The notes under the pieces: model-generated
The model's input: only the letters and a program-made list of their open reading frames with translations
Told to the model about the DNA's origin: nothing
Database searches by the model: none
NCBI GenBank assembly: GCA_964431735.1
Contig: CAYSLJ010000139.1
Span: forward strand, 1 to 18,153
Reading direction: 5' to 3'
Length of the DNA stretch: 18,153 bases
From: CALARM01 sp964431735
GTDB taxonomy: Bacteria > Vulcanimicrobiota > SpSt-956 > JAKJGF01
Shown here: piece by piece, positions 1 to 7,523 of the stretch
Numbering within the stretch: the stretch's first letter is position 1
Layout of the letters: the number at the start of each line of letters is the position of its first letter
Made by a program: the position numbers and the translations under genes

Positions 1-89
1 ACAAATTTCTTTTTCCCTTGTATGTAAAATCACCTGTCATTTTTAAACGCAATTACTCACTATATTATTTTCTAAATATTATTGCAAAT

Positions 90-112
90 AATTCTAACAC
101 TGTGTTAGAATT
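90..112. promoter_or_regulatory. Perfect 23-bp palindrome, operator candidate
   Basis: Arms AATTCTAACAC (90-100) and GTGTTAGAATT (102-112) are exact reverse complements around a single central T. A one-base centre and no following T-run make an intrinsic terminator unlikely. The size and symmetry fit the binding site of a dimeric repressor such as a TetR or GntR-type protein. A TATAAA hexamer overlaps the right end (112-117), which would suit repression, but no -35 lies at proper distance (TTGCAA at 82-87 is too far). No copy of the palindrome was seen elsewhere in the window, so the cognate regulator is unknown. Confidence 0.45.
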
Positions 113-132
113 ATAAAGAAATATTGTAAGCA

Positions 133-153
133 TTCAGCAGTTAGCTGTCAGCT
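133..153 (+). repeat. CAGC-type heptad repeats (3 units)
   Basis: Three consecutive 7-bp units, TTCAGCA, GTTAGCT and GTCAGCT, share the pattern NTYAGCN. A reverse-oriented set lies at 360-380, so the two could pair. They share the 7-bp period of the GTRANNN arrays elsewhere in the window but have a different core. Confidence 0.5.
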
Positions 154-198
154 AAGGGGTTGTCAAGAAATAACCTCATCATATTTACAGTCTATATC

Positions 199-230
199 GT
201 GACGCGTAACGCGTAACGCGTGACGCGAGG
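199..230 (+). repeat. CGC-type heptad array (4 units)
   Basis: Four exact-phase units, GTGACGC, GTAACGC, GTAACGC and GTGACGC (199-226), are followed by a GAGGATG tail. The units differ only at the third base (G/A). Arrays with the same core recur at 2886-2913, 3126-3212, 7232-7256 and 13550-13610. Similar flanks occur next to the arrays near 2914 and 3108 (GAGGAG, GAAGATG), which suggests a conserved element boundary. Confidence 0.75.
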
Positions 231-359
231 ATGATAACCATTCTAATAATTTGCCAGGGTTATTTTCTTACAGTCTCTAAAGATTACAAAATCTGATTAT
301 ACAGATAGTCTTAAGTAATAGTATTTAATGACATTTATTATGTAATTTTCATAAAATCT

Positions 360-380
360 GACTGCTGATAGCTGAACGCT
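360..380 (-). repeat. CAGC-type heptads, reverse orientation
   Basis: GACTGCT, GATAGCT and GAACGCT (360-380) are the reverse-oriented counterpart of the units at 133-153. The shared stretch begins AAGCRTTCAGC when read on the minus strand. They overlap the TTG at 380, which argues that this TTG is not the start of the response regulator. Confidence 0.5.
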
Positions 381-424
381 TGCGAAATATTTACGAATTT
401 AATATTAGGAGTATCCGAGTATTT

Positions 425-1051
425 ATGAACAGCGATTCTATGAAAATATTGATTGTTGACGATGATCCTCTGGCGTGCAGGTTAATTGGAACTATAGTTC
501 GCTCAGATGATTATGTCAGTTCAGTGGCAGAAAATGTAGAACAGGCATTGGATTTTCTGGTTTTAAATCCGGAGGATTATTTCCTGGTTATTACTGATTA
601 TTATATGCCCGGGAAGACAGGTATTGATTTATTAAAAAACATAAAAAAGCTTTATCCTGTAATAGAAGTAATTATAATTACAGGTGAAGGGTCGGAACAT
701 GTAGCTATTCAGGCATTACGACTTGGAGCAATGGATTATATACAGAAGCCTATTTCAAAAGATGAATTGCTTGTTCTGGTTCATAAAGCTAAAGAACTTT
801 ATAAACTCAGAAGACAGAACCAGGTATATTTTCAGGAAATTACAAAAGTAAAAGATTATGCTGATATAGAAATGGAAAGTCTGAAGATATTCATAAAAGG
901 TATGGAAGAAGAAGTGGTTGACCTCTATGAAAAATTGAGAAAAAGCTATGCCTTTATAAAAAAAATAGATTCTTCTCTGCTATCACAGGAATTAAATAAA
1001 GAATTACAGGAATTACTTGAAAGTTTTGATGAAGGAATAGAAAGGTTTTAG
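425..1051 (+). CDS. Response regulator, receiver domain plus helical tail
   Basis: This is a two-component response regulator that would be phosphorylated in the cytoplasm by an unidentified histidine kinase. The receiver domain spans about residues 6-125. It has the acidic pocket VDDDP (12-14), phospho-acceptor D58 in TDYYMP, the switch residue T86 (ITGEGS) and the conserved K108 before Pro (QKP). The last ~85 residues are charged and helical with heptad-like spacing. They contain no recognisable DNA-binding, enzymatic or c-di-GMP domain, so the output is probably by protein contact. I chose ATG 425, which has AGGAG at 407-411 (spacer 13 nt, long). An in-frame TTG at 380 lies inside a repeat and has no ribosome binding site, and ATG 440 is another option. 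The small exported protein gene follows after 4 nt, so the two are likely co-transcribed. No kinase gene is adjacent. Confidence 0.9.
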   Translation: MNSDSMKILIVDDDPLACRLIGTIVRSDDYVSSVAENVEQALDFLVLNPEDYFLVITDYYMPGKTGIDLLKNIKKLYPVIEVIIITGEGSEHVAIQALRLGAMDYIQKPISKDELLVLVHKAKELYKLRRQNQVYFQEITKVKDYADIEMESLKIFIKGMEEEVVDLYEKLRKSYAFIKKIDSSLLSQELNKELQELLESFDEGIERF

Positions 1052-1055
1052 ATAA

Positions 1056-1457
1056 ATGACTAAACATATCTTTATTATATTGTTTCTTATTATTTCTCTG
1101 TATAATATTTCCTTTGCCCAGGATTCTGAAAAAGAGATAAAAGCTACTGCAGAAAAATATCTGGATAATATACTGACAGGCATAAAAGAGAATAATTACG
1201 ATAAATTTTCCAGGGATTTTGATGGAGAACTTAAAAAAAGTCTTACAAAGCAATATCTTGTTACAGTAAGAGCCAATATGGATCAGAACCTTGGCAAATA
1301 TATATCCCGCCAGTATCTGGGACAGTTAAAAAAAGGTGCGAGAATTTTAATATTGTGGAAAGCTTCCTTTGATGGTACAAAAAACGATGTCCTTATACAG
1401 TTGTTTTTAACTAAAAAAGATTCTAAATATCAGGTAACAGGTGTTTTATTTGGCTAA
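1056..1457 (+). CDS. Small exported protein, DUF3887-like
   Basis: This 133-residue protein has a clear signal peptide: Lys near the N-terminus, a hydrophobic core at residues 5-20, and a likely cut after Ala21 (SFA/Q). The mature part, about 112 residues, has an alternating helix and strand pattern. An N-terminal helix carries AEKYLDNILTGIKENNYDKF, and strands such as ARILILWKASF and YQVTGVLF follow. This resembles the small NTF2-like or DUF3887 exported proteins that measure charge or ligand in the envelope, but the match is by eye and weak. The start follows the response regulator stop by 4 nt, with AAAGG at 1041-1045, so translation is probably coupled. The gene may be the periplasmic partner of the regulator, but that is inference only. 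Confidence 0.7.
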   Translation: MTKHIFIILFLIISLYNISFAQDSEKEIKATAEKYLDNILTGIKENNYDKFSRDFDGELKKSLTKQYLVTVRANMDQNLGKYISRQYLGQLKKGARILILWKASFDGTKNDVLIQLFLTKKDSKYQVTGVLFG

Positions 1458-1490
1458 ATATCTGGCACGGGATAACCCCATGCCGGATAT
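1458..1490. terminator. Hairpin between convergent genes
   Basis: Left arm ATATCTGGCACGGG (1458-1471) pairs with CCCCATGCCGGATAT (1476-1490) around a short ATAA loop, with one wobble and one mismatch. It fills the whole gap between the stops of the exported protein gene and the minus-strand lpdA, so it probably acts as a bidirectional terminator. There is no good T-run on either side, which lowers confidence in Rho-independent function. Confidence 0.5.
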
Positions 1491-1492
1491 TA

Positions 1493-2860
1493 TTACCCGC
1501 CGAAGTGAATGCACTCTTTCTCTATTCCGGCCAGCGCTTCCATAAGACTTTCCGAAAGAGTCGGGTGGGGGTATACTGTTTTTAATGCTTCTTTTGCATT
1601 TAATCCCTGGCAGACAATAGTTGTTGCACCGCCTATCAGTTCAGTCGCCTTTGGTCCTATTATGTGAATACCAAGAATTTTATGATCCTCTTCTTTTGCA
1701 ATAATCTTTATACAACCGTCTGTTTCTCCGATACATCCTGCTTTACCGTTTGCTGCAAAAGGAAATCTGCTTTTTATACACTTTATACCGAGTTCTGTAG
1801 CCTTCTGTTCCGTTAAACCAACACTTGCCACTTCCGGACTGGTATATATACATCCCGGGATCAGATTATAATCTATCATGGTTTTTTTATGACTGCACGC
1901 ATTTTCAGCTGCTACAAGAGCCTGGGCACCTGCCACATGGGCAAGGAGCTTTTTACCTGTAATATCACCTATGGCGTAAATACCTTCTATAGAAGTCCTC
2001 ATTGTTTCATCAACAGCAATTGCTTCTCTTTCAAACGTTATCCCTGTTCCTTCAAACCCCATATTTCTCGTATTTAATTTTCTACCGAGAGACACAAGCA
2101 TTTTTTTTGCTTTTATAACTTTCCCGCCTTCAATATGGGCTTCTATTCCTTCATTATCTTTAACTTCCAGTATTTTTGCGCCTGTCATAATTTTTATTCC
2201 CTGTTTCTGCATAAAGGTCTGCAAAAATCTGCTTATCTGTATATCTTCAGTGGGAACTATATTTTTCATCATTTCTACAACTGTAACGTCAGAGCCGAAG
2301 GTTTTAAATATTATGGCCCATTCGCATCCGAGATAACCGCCGCCTGCTATGATTATACTTTCCGGTATATCTGTCATAGTAAGTGCTTCATCACTTGTAA
2401 TGATGTTCTTTGAGTTAATATTGAATACAGGCGGTACAAGCGGTTCTGAACCTGTAGCAAGAATTATTTTATTGCTTTTTACAGTATCCTGTCCTGTAAC
2501 TTCTATTTCATTTTTATTAAGTAATGTTCCTCTCCCTTTTACAAGTGTTATTTTCCTGTCTTTTATGAGCTTTAATATGCCGTTTCTCAGGTTTTCTACT
2601 ACCCTGTTTTTTCTTTCGATTATTCGGGAAAAATCGAATGTTACATTGTCAGCTTTAAGGCCGAATTCTTCTGCCTTCACCATATGTCTGTAAAGATCGG
2701 CACTGGCAAGTATTGCTTTTGTCGGAATACAGCCTCTGTTAAGACATGTGCCTCCTACGTCTCTTTCTTCAATCAAACATACATTTGCTCCCAGTTGTGC
2801 TGCTCTTATGGCAGCAACATATCCTCCCGGACCTCCTCCAAGGACTGTTAAATCATACAT
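1493..2860 (-). CDS. lpdA: Dihydrolipoyl dehydrogenase (E3)
   Basis: This flavoprotein reoxidises dihydrolipoamide with NAD+ in 2-oxoacid dehydrogenase complexes or the glycine cleavage system. It has 455 residues, slightly shorter than the usual 460-480. Visible motifs are the FAD-binding GGGPGG (8-13), the redox disulfide in GGTCLNRGCIPTK with C39 and C44, a second dinucleotide fold GGGYLG in the middle, the FAD-contacting YAIGDI, and the C-terminal dimer-interface HPTLSE with catalytic His432 and Glu437. All active-site residues are intact, so it is very likely functional rather than another family member such as mercuric reductase. The start is supported by AAAGGAG at 2868-2874 (read on the minus strand), 7 nt upstream. 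No E1, E2 or glycine-cleavage genes are adjacent, so it is a solo copy that may serve several complexes. Confidence 0.96.
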   Translation of the reverse strand: MYDLTVLGGGPGGYVAAIRAAQLGANVCLIEERDVGGTCLNRGCIPTKAILASADLYRHMVKAEEFGLKADNVTFDFSRIIERKNRVVENLRNGILKLIKDRKITLVKGRGTLLNKNEIEVTGQDTVKSNKIILATGSEPLVPPVFNINSKNIITSDEALTMTDIPESIIIAGGGYLGCEWAIIFKTFGSDVTVVEMMKNIVPTEDIQISRFLQTFMQKQGIKIMTGAKILEVKDNEGIEAHIEGGKVIKAKKMLVSLGRKLNTRNMGFEGTGITFEREAIAVDETMRTSIEGIYAIGDITGKKLLAHVAGAQALVAAENACSHKKTMIDYNLIPGCIYTSPEVASVGLTEQKATELGIKCIKSRFPFAANGKAGCIGETDGCIKIIAKEEDHKILGIHIIGPKATELIGGATTIVCQGLNAKEALKTVYPHPTLSESLMEALAGIEKECIHFGG

Positions 2861-2885
2861 AAAAATGCTCCTTTATAAGGTAATC

Positions 2886-2913
2886 GTGACGCGTGACGCG
2901 TGAATCGTGACGC
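2886..2913 (+). repeat. CGC-type heptad array (4 units)
   Basis: Four in-phase units (GTGACGC twice, GTGAATC, GTGACGC) are followed by GAGGAG. The array is close to the start of lpdA and would lie in its mRNA leader, read there as the complement. Confidence 0.75.
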
Positions 2914-2950
2914 GAGGAGTGCCTGTAATTCGTTATGGAATACACTATAT

Positions 2951-2977
2951 ATTATATAAAATCCGGAGAAAATTCAA
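2951..2977 (-). promoter_or_regulatory. Possible lpdA promoter
   Basis: On the minus strand, TTGAAT (2977-2972) and TATAAT (2956-2951) are separated by 15 nt, slightly short of ideal. A transcript would start near 2945 and carry the heptad array in its leader. This is a sequence-match prediction only, in a very AT-rich region. Confidence 0.3.
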
Positions 2978-3033
2978 GTTCTTTTACAAATTTTCTAAAA
3001 GAGCAATTTTGAGCAAGAATTTTTTTGAATATA

Positions 3034-3042
3034 TGTTATAAT
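3034..3042 (+). promoter_or_regulatory. Possible extended -10 for the AraC gene
   Basis: TGTTATAAT is a good extended -10 element. No -35 sits at 16-18 nt upstream (TTGAGC at 3009-3014 is too far), but extended -10 promoters can act without one. Transcription would start near 3049 and give a leader of about 190 nt containing the heptad arrays. Confidence 0.35.
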
Positions 3043-3087
3043 AAGATGTTATAGTTATTTTCATAACAACCCATAATTAATAACCTC

Positions 3088-3108
3088 GTAATGCGTAAAG
3101 GGTGATGC
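3088..3108 (+). repeat. GTRANNN heptads (3 units)
   Basis: The units GTAATGC, GTAAAGG and GTGATGC are in exact phase and are followed by GAAGATG, similar to the GAGGATG flank at 227. Together with the reverse-oriented arrays at 3126-3212 they could form a long imperfect hairpin. Confidence 0.55.
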
Positions 3109-3125
3109 GAAGATGTAATAACCCA

Positions 3126-3157
3126 TTATGCATTACGCGTTACGCGTTACGATTCGC
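3126..3157 (-). repeat. CGC-type heptads, reverse orientation
   Basis: Units of the form TTACGCG, the reverse complement of the CGC type, sit downstream of the forward set at 3088-3108. Arms facing each other in this way recur at several spacers in the window. Confidence 0.65.
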
Positions 3158-3181
3158 ATAGTGAGTAATGAAAACCACCTG

Positions 3182-3212
3182 TCACGCGTTACGCGTTACG
3201 CGTCACGATTCT
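3182..3212 (-). repeat. CGC-type heptads, reverse orientation
   Basis: TCACGCG, TTACGCG, TTACGCG and TCACGAT are in exact phase. The preceding CCTG recurs before the TCACG unit at 13525. The array ends about 30 nt before the regulator start. Confidence 0.75.
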
Positions 3213-3240
3213 CATATAAATCAGTAAAGAAGATAGAACA

Positions 3241-4179
3241 ATGAACAAGTGTCAGCTTTGCTGGACATGGAGTAAAATCCGGCACGAAAAAATAAATGAT
3301 AAAGATGAAAAAGAACCAGGTTACACTTATATTGATAAAACAAACAGGATAATCGGTCTTAAATTTTTCGGTAACTCCTATCCTGTAGATAAAGGAACTT
3401 TATTTGTCAAATGTGTTCTTCACGGTATGGAAACATTTGAGACGGAAAAAGGAACTTTCCCGGTAGAGAAAAATCATTATTTAATATTAAATGACGAATG
3501 CAAATACACTTCCCGTATCAATCCTTCCCAGGACGTAGAGTCTTTCTGCATATCTTTTGTAAAACCTTTTGTGGAGGATGTAGCCAGGAGTATAATGGTA
3601 CCTGATGAAAAACTTCTGTATGATCCGGAACGTTCTTTTATATATCCTGCATTTAATGAACAATTATATTCTCAGGATAGTATAATCACAGAATTGATAC
3701 AGAATCTCAAAGTTGCTTCTGACTGTGAAAATAATTTAACTCAGGCCTATCTGGAAGAATTATTTTATAAATTGCTGGAACGGATATTAATTTTAAATTT
3801 AGATAAACAAACCGAAGGAATAAGTACGTTAAAAAAAATTCCCCGTATTGAAATACTGGAAAGGCTTAATCTTGCACGGGAATTTATGCATTCCAATATT
3901 GACAGACCGATTAATCTGAGTCAAATTGCCAGTAATGCTTATCTTTCAACATATCATTTTCTCCGTTTATTTAAAGAGGTATTCGGTGAAACTCCCAGAC
4001 AGTATTTAATTCGCAACAGGCTGGAAAAAGCCAGAAAACTTCTGGTAAATACAAAACTTTCAGTTACTGATATTTCCCTTGAAATAGGTTTTGAAAGTAT
4101 CAGCCATTTTACCCGTCTTTTCAATCGTCGTTTCGGAAGTTCCCCCGGAAAATTTCGCCAGTCTCTACAGAACAGATAA
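3241..4179 (+). CDS. AraC-family transcriptional regulator
   Basis: This 312-residue protein has an N-terminal sensor region and a C-terminal AraC double helix-turn-helix. Residues about 35-115 look like a cupin-type ligand pocket (strand-rich, with FETEKGTFPVEKNHYLIL). Residues about 205-308 form the DNA-binding domain. Its first helix-turn-helix is near INLSQIASNAYLSTYHFLRLF and the second near LSVTDISLEIGFESISHFTRLF, followed by the family signature FGSSPGKFR. It would bind direct-repeat sites near promoters in response to a small molecule I cannot name. The ATG at 3241 is preceded only by purine-rich AAAGAAGA, a weak ribosome binding site. The glycosyltransferase gene starts 2 nt after its stop, so both are in one transcript and the regulator may control that gene or an envelope function. 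Confidence 0.93.
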   Translation: MNKCQLCWTWSKIRHEKINDKDEKEPGYTYIDKTNRIIGLKFFGNSYPVDKGTLFVKCVLHGMETFETEKGTFPVEKNHYLILNDECKYTSRINPSQDVESFCISFVKPFVEDVARSIMVPDEKLLYDPERSFIYPAFNEQLYSQDSIITELIQNLKVASDCENNLTQAYLEELFYKLLERILILNLDKQTEGISTLKKIPRIEILERLNLAREFMHSNIDRPINLSQIASNAYLSTYHFLRLFKEVFGETPRQYLIRNRLEKARKLLVNTKLSVTDISLEIGFESISHFTRLFNRRFGSSPGKFRQSLQNR

Positions 4180-4181
4180 AT

Positions 4182-5156
4182 ATGCGAATACTTTATTATG
4201 GCCCCGGCGGCGGAACAGGACATATAGTGAGAGGTTATTCTATTCTCAGAGAGTTAAAGAGAGAACATGAACTTTTCATGATTGCCTCTTCTCCTTCTGT
4301 TCATATTTTAAATAATTCCTCTATAAGTGTCTTTAAAATACCTGGAGCATATGAAAATAGCCCTGATAATTCCGTAATTATAAAAAATATTATTGATTTT
4401 ATAAATCCCGATCTCTTAATAGTAGATACCTTTTATTACGGTTATTACGGAGAACTGAACTGTTATCTTCAGGCAAAATCATTAAAGAAAATATTTATTT
4501 TCCGATACAGACGGGATGAAATAAACCATCCTGATCTTTCCTGCTATGATCTTGTTATTATTCCCGAACCTTCACGTTACAGGCGATTACCGGAAGAAAA
4601 ACATAATTTTATAAGAACCGGCTATATAGTCTGCAGGAAACCTGATGAATTAAAACCGGCACATGAAGCACTTCTATATCTCAGAATCTCTTCTCCAGGG
4701 AAAAAAATAATCCTCGTCATGCATGGCGGATACGGTCATGAAGGGGAAAATCTTTTTTATATGGTATCACATGCTGTTTCAGAGTTGAACATAGAAGACA
4801 TTATATTAAGATTTGCCTCTATGGAACCTTTAATCAATCCGAAGCTTTCACCATATCATATAAATTATTTTCCTGTCGTAGAATTACTAAAACCGGTGGA
4901 TATTGTTATATCTGGAGGTGGTTATAATACATACAATGAAATCTCTATGGCGGGAAAGAAAAGAATTTTAACAGCCTTTAACAGACAAATCGATGACCAG
5001 TCAGTGAGGATTTCCTCTGAAAAATATATCTTTACCGATAGAAAAAGCCTGAAAGAGTGTTTGTCTGCAGCACTTGAAGATGAGTCTCATTTTTTACCTG
5101 CTTCTGAATTTTATAATGGTTCCTCTATGGTTGCAGGGATAATAGAAGAATTTTAA
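4182..5156 (+). CDS. MurG/GT28-like glycosyltransferase
   Basis: This 324-residue protein has the two-domain GT-B layout. The N-terminus carries a glycine-rich loop GGGTGH (9-14), like the GGTGGH of MurG, and the C-terminal nucleotide-sugar region has SGGGYNTYNE (244-253) with the acidic residue that usually contacts the donor. The region NPDLLIVDTF is a typical strand-turn of the acceptor domain. No transmembrane segment is present, so it would act at the cytoplasmic face of the membrane. It is shorter than MurG (~360) and lacks other cell-wall genes nearby, so it is more likely a divergent sugar transferase (lipid, pigment or polysaccharide) than MurG itself. Donor and acceptor are unknown. 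It is coupled to the preceding AraC gene by a 2-nt gap. Confidence 0.75.
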   Translation: MRILYYGPGGGTGHIVRGYSILRELKREHELFMIASSPSVHILNNSSISVFKIPGAYENSPDNSVIIKNIIDFINPDLLIVDTFYYGYYGELNCYLQAKSLKKIFIFRYRRDEINHPDLSCYDLVIIPEPSRYRRLPEEKHNFIRTGYIVCRKPDELKPAHEALLYLRISSPGKKIILVMHGGYGHEGENLFYMVSHAVSELNIEDIILRFASMEPLINPKLSPYHINYFPVVELLKPVDIVISGGGYNTYNEISMAGKKRILTAFNRQIDDQSVRISSEKYIFTDRKSLKECLSAALEDESHFLPASEFYNGSSMVAGIIEEF

Positions 5157-5223
5157 GCAGGAATTTATATGAAAATGATGAAGTCTTAATGATTTTCTGT
5201 TTATTCATTTTTATATCTGATTG

Positions 5224-5238
5224 TGACCGCTACGGTCA
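5224..5238. promoter_or_regulatory. Short perfect inverted repeat upstream of Kelch gene
   Basis: TGACCG (5224-5229) and CGGTCA (5233-5238) flank CTA. It overlaps a TTGTGA that could serve as a poor -35 for the next gene, so it could be an operator. It is too weak and lacks a T-run for a terminator. Low confidence. Confidence 0.3.
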
Positions 5239-5292
5239 TGCCTGTTATTGTAAATATGAATGAATAAAATTAAGAAAAAGAAAGGAGATTTT

Positions 5293-7113
5293 ATGTTAAA
5301 GAAACTTTTAATCACATTACTTGTAATTTTTGTGCTCTCAGGCCGGACAATGGCTGAACTGACTGAACTGCCGGAACAGGCAGGTAATATTGCTATTGTT
5401 ACCCATAAGGATATGATTTATTTTATCGGAGGTAATGATGAAAATATTGCTAAAAAATCATTTTATGCCTATTCTCTGAAAACAGAAAAATGGGAAAAAC
5501 TTCCCGATATGAATGAAGGAAGACTGGGACACTGTGCTCTTTACTATAAGGATTCTATCTATGTCTTCGGAGGTATAGGAAATGTAAAGGATTCTCCTGT
5601 AATATTAAGTTCCGTTGAGGTTTTCGATATAAATAAAGGTGTATGGCGTAAAGAAAAAGATATGATGCAAAAAAGGGCAAGATTTGCTATGGCTTCAAAA
5701 GGAAATAAGGTTTATTTTTTCGGTGGTTTGAAGGATAAAATTAAAAGTACCGACTCTGTAGAAGAATTTGATCTGGAAACAGGTACATGGGAAGGTAAAG
5801 AAGACCTTCCGGGAGCCATGAACAGAATGTCTGCTGTAACGTTACAGGACGGTTTTATCTATGTTATAGGAGGAGAAAACGAAGACGGAGACACTCTTAA
5901 TTCAGTATATAAATATGACCCGTTGACAGATAAATATACGGAAATAAGTCCTCTTAAAGATCCTAGGAAAAATTTTGGAGCAATTTCCGTAGATAACAGA
6001 ATAATAGTAACAGGCGGATGGGATATAAAGAGTGGCCAGAAGATTTTCCTTAAATCTACAGAGATATACAATCCTTATAAAGCCGCATGGGAAGAAGGAC
6101 CGTCATTGAAAGAAGGCCGTGATGCTACAAGAATTATCATCTTAAATGGCGAATTTGTAGCATTCGGAGGATATAACGGCTCAGTATTGTCTTCCATAGA
6201 AAGTCACAGACTTCCGTTTTTTTCATCTTCCTGGAGAATCGATGAACCACTTAGATTCCATCTTGCTTATCTTCCTTCGAAAGAATCCGCAGGTGAAACT
6301 GCTGAAACGGTGAAATCTCTGGGATATACTGAAGATTATCGTCCCGATATTGATAATATAATTTACAGAAATATATATAATCTCGGATTTCCTCTCCCTG
6401 AGATAGAAGACAGTGAAAAATATAAACTTTATTTAAAACTATTTGAATTTCCGTCATGTTTCAATGTAACAGAATCTACCATACCTTTACTGGACGGGCA
6501 TCTTATGAATAAACTTGCTCACAGTGAAATATTATATAAATTCGTATCCAGTCCTCACAATGTTGCTGTAAAGATGGAATATAAAGAAAAAGCTGATAAG
6601 AAATTTTCCCCTTCCAGCCCTTACCCTTCATTTAAAGTTTCAAAAGACGACCAGAAAGCATTTGATGAAGATGTTAATTTTATGTCCCTTTATGTCACTC
6701 CTCTTGAGAAAAAAGAAGGAATTTCTCAGGATGAACAGGAAAACTGGAGTGCCCAGGGAGTGTTAGCTTTTCACAGGGAACTGGTCAGAATATACGGAAA
6801 AGAGCTGAAAGAAATTTCCGGTATTGATGGAGATAACTATTATTATTTTCTGCAGAAATCTGATAATAAAAGCAGTGTAATTATTAAAGTTCCCAGAAAT
6901 CCTATGGTTTTTTCCGACTGGCGTCATAATGATATGCCGGCAGATCTGGGACATATGTTTTTAAGCGGACTTCTGCTTATATACAGGACTGAATATAAGA
7001 ATCAAGATACCTGTAATATAGAAAAAATGACAGTAGACTCTAAAGATTTCTTTAAACATTTCAGTAAAGAAAAAGCCACTGTCTTTGAAATAGGCTCTGT
7101 TGTGAGAATTTAA
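5293..7113 (+). CDS. Exported Kelch-repeat protein with unknown C-terminal domain
   Basis: This 606-residue protein begins with a signal peptide: MLKK, a hydrophobic core at 5-16, and a likely cut after Ala21 (TMA/E). Residues about 30-320 hold six Kelch blades, recognised by the double-glycine motifs IYFIGG, IYVFGG, VYFFGG, IYVIGG, IIVTGG and FVAFGG, each followed by a tyrosine or tryptophan-containing strand such as TGTWEG. The rest (about 325-606) is not recognised. It is rich in charged and aromatic residues and could be a second exported domain. The start is ATG 5293 because AAAGGAG sits at 5281-5287; the earlier in-frame ATG at 5260 lacks a site and gives a Lys-rich leader. Kelch propellers usually bind proteins or sugars, and the role here is unknown. 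It stands alone with long spacers on both sides. Confidence 0.88.
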   Translation: MLKKLLITLLVIFVLSGRTMAELTELPEQAGNIAIVTHKDMIYFIGGNDENIAKKSFYAYSLKTEKWEKLPDMNEGRLGHCALYYKDSIYVFGGIGNVKDSPVILSSVEVFDINKGVWRKEKDMMQKRARFAMASKGNKVYFFGGLKDKIKSTDSVEEFDLETGTWEGKEDLPGAMNRMSAVTLQDGFIYVIGGENEDGDTLNSVYKYDPLTDKYTEISPLKDPRKNFGAISVDNRIIVTGGWDIKSGQKIFLKSTEIYNPYKAAWEEGPSLKEGRDATRIIILNGEFVAFGGYNGSVLSSIESHRLPFFSSSWRIDEPLRFHLAYLPSKESAGETAETVKSLGYTEDYRPDIDNIIYRNIYNLGFPLPEIEDSEKYKLYLKLFEFPSCFNVTESTIPLLDGHLMNKLAHSEILYKFVSSPHNVAVKMEYKEKADKKFSPSSPYPSFKVSKDDQKAFDEDVNFMSLYVTPLEKKEGISQDEQENWSAQGVLAFHRELVRIYGKELKEISGIDGDNYYYFLQKSDNKSSVIIKVPRNPMVFSDWRHNDMPADLGHMFLSGLLLIYRTEYKNQDTCNIEKMTVDSKDFFKHFSKEKATVFEIGSVVRI

Positions 7114-7231
7114 TTTAAGATTACAGGAATTTTCATTTTTAATGCCGTAAAATAAAGCTTTAGATGAAAATTATGTACAGGCAGTTTATCTACTGACCTG
7201 AGCATAAGCATGTAATAACAGTCTTCCTCCC

Positions 7232-7256
7232 GTCACGCGTAACGCGTGACGCGTCA
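7232..7256. repeat. CGC-type heptads with switch of orientation
   Basis: GTCACGCGT (7232-7240) and ACGCGTGAC (7242-7250) are exact inverted arms around one A, followed by GCGTCA. Reverse-type units turn into forward-type units in the middle, giving a 19-bp palindrome. Confidence 0.7.
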
Positions 7257-7483
7257 TGAGAGCAGATATTTATTATTTATGCTCACCTCAGTAATATATT
7301 ATATACTCAAGTCTGCCAATAATTGCATCAGTAAAATGTCAGAATATCCTTATAATTACTTGATTTTATATAAATATTTTGATGTAATTATTTATGCGTG
7401 AAAGTATAAATTCCTCCGTAATAAAAAAATCTCAAAATTAAAGGTAAACCTTTTAATCTGTCAAATTTTATTTATATATAAAT

Positions 7484-7511
7484 TTGTTTATGTGTGTAAC
7501 AGGATTATACT
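7484..7511 (+). promoter_or_regulatory. Sigma-70-type promoter, ATPase operon
   Basis: TTGTTT (7484-7489) and TATACT (7506-7511) are separated by 16 nt. Transcription would begin near 7518, a few bases before the palindromic element at 7524, so that element would form most of the ~290-nt leader of the ATPase mRNA. This is a consensus match only. Confidence 0.45.
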
Positions 7512-7523
7512 GTATTTCATAAT

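Larger units (their letters stand above)
1..424. other. Upstream spacer without genes
   Basis: This stretch has no credible coding region. It is very AT-rich and holds a 23-bp perfect palindrome (90-112), CAGC-type heptads at 133-153 and again in reverse orientation at 360-380, and a CGC-type heptad array at 199-226. I found no convincing -35/-10 pair at normal spacing for the following response regulator. What lies to the left of the window is unknown, so part of this may be the 3' region of another gene. Confidence 0.7.
2861..3240. other. Divergent spacer between lpdA and the AraC gene
   Basis: This 380-nt stretch is non-coding. It holds the lpdA ribosome binding site, a heptad array (2886-2913), a possible minus-strand promoter for lpdA (2951-2977), a possible extended -10 for the regulator gene (3034-3042), and three more heptad arrays (3088-3108, 3126-3157, 3182-3212). 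If the promoters are right, the arrays lie in the untranslated leaders of both genes. Confidence 0.7.

Noticed and set aside
133..230. CRISPR array
   Set aside because: The units are 7 bp in direct contact without unique spacers of constant size, and no cas gene is present; the other heptad arrays fail for the same reasons.
380..424. TTG start for the response regulator
   Set aside because: The codon sits in a heptad repeat, lacks a Shine-Dalgarno site, and adds residues outside the receiver fold; ATG 425 has AGGAG upstream.
954..1253. Minus-strand reading frame opposite the exported protein gene
   Set aside because: It is a shadow of the response regulator and exported protein genes with no ribosome binding site of its own.
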